NCBI RefSeq assembly: GCF_039537505.1
Contig: NZ_BAABAQ010000005.1
Location: 186,001 to 250,000 of the forward strand
Reading direction: 5' to 3'
DNA from: Streptosporangium oxazolinicum
Lineage (GTDB): Bacteria; Actinomycetota; Actinomycetes; Streptosporangiales; Streptosporangiaceae
Length of the DNA stretch: 64,000 nucleotides
The notes beneath the pieces are model-generated. The model was not told the DNA's origin. It saw nothing but the letters and a program-made list of their open reading frames with translations, and did no database searches. Positions 63,956-64,000 of this stretch are shown here, piece by piece (position 1 is the stretch's first letter; every line of letters begins with the position of its first letter). The translations under genes were made by a program, and so were the position numbers.

Positions 63956-64000
63956 TGCCGACCGCGCGCCGCGACCCCGCGGCGCCCATCCCGCTCACCC
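63955..64000 (+). CDS. Start of a third coupled gene (cut by window end)
   Basis: ATG 63955-63957 overlaps the previous stop as TGATG, with GAAGGGG about 10 bp upstream. Only 15 codons are visible (MPTARRDPAAPIPLT), too few to assign. It would continue the monooxygenase operon. Confidence 0.5.
   Translation, partial: MPTARRDPAAPIPLT

Overview
The window is very GC-rich, uses GTG and TTG starts freely, has AGGAGG-like ribosome binding sites and Ser/Thr/Pro-rich secreted proteins. It contains a CebR-type operator (TGGGAGCGCTCCCA), an actinobacterial-type LexA box, a c-di-AMP riboswitch in front of a cell-wall hydrolase, and carbohydrate (CUT1) ABC transporters without their own ATPase. All of this points to a chromosomal segment of a filamentous actinomycete. 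A Streptosporangiaceae-type genus is my guess from general gene style, not something the sequence proves.

Layout. 1-2440: the end of a cellobiose-type ABC transporter operon (permease fragment and binding lipoprotein, minus strand) with two CebR-like boxes. 2482-4288: a secreted CHAP hydrolase under a c-di-AMP (ydaO-type) riboswitch, then a gene-poor stretch with an orphan LexA box and degenerate repeats. 4289-15421: a split nonulosonate (sialic-acid-like) polymer locus. A GT52/sialyltransferase-like gene and a DUF6716-like glycosyltransferase lie on plus. A polysialyltransferase-like protein, a GT2 enzyme and a single-chain NeuA-phosphatase-NeuB fusion lie on minus. Between the halves sit a NarL-type two-component system and cydAB. 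15669-24289: a secreted esterase, a large multidomain subtilase, a small membrane protein with MgtC, an MFS transporter, and an ArsR-SRPBCC regulator with a clear promoter/operator.

25044-46205 is one gene of 21 kb coding for a secreted protein of 7053 residues. It has an N-terminal head, one classical DUF11 module, 54 tandem modules of 115 residues (exactly 345 bp each, no indels until the last one) and an 86-residue very basic tail without an LPXTG anchor.

46591-61089 is a starch/maltodextrin locus. A small lipoprotein gene converges on a CBM20 alpha-amylase and a giant amylopullulanase (both minus). Divergent from these is a malEFG-type transporter, a GH13 alpha-glucosidase and a LacI-family regulator (plus). 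Together they describe extracellular debranching and hydrolysis, uptake of maltodextrins through a transporter that must borrow a shared ATPase (MsiK-like, not in the window), intracellular hydrolysis to glucose, and repression by the LacI-type protein. 61186-64000 holds a minisatellite, a kynurenine 3-monooxygenase-like flavoprotein with a strange TTA-rich low-complexity N-terminus, a coupled protein of uncharacterised family, and the first codons of a third coupled gene.

No tRNA, rRNA, insertion sequence, prophage or CRISPR array was found. Family names come from reading motifs and from memory; no database search was possible.
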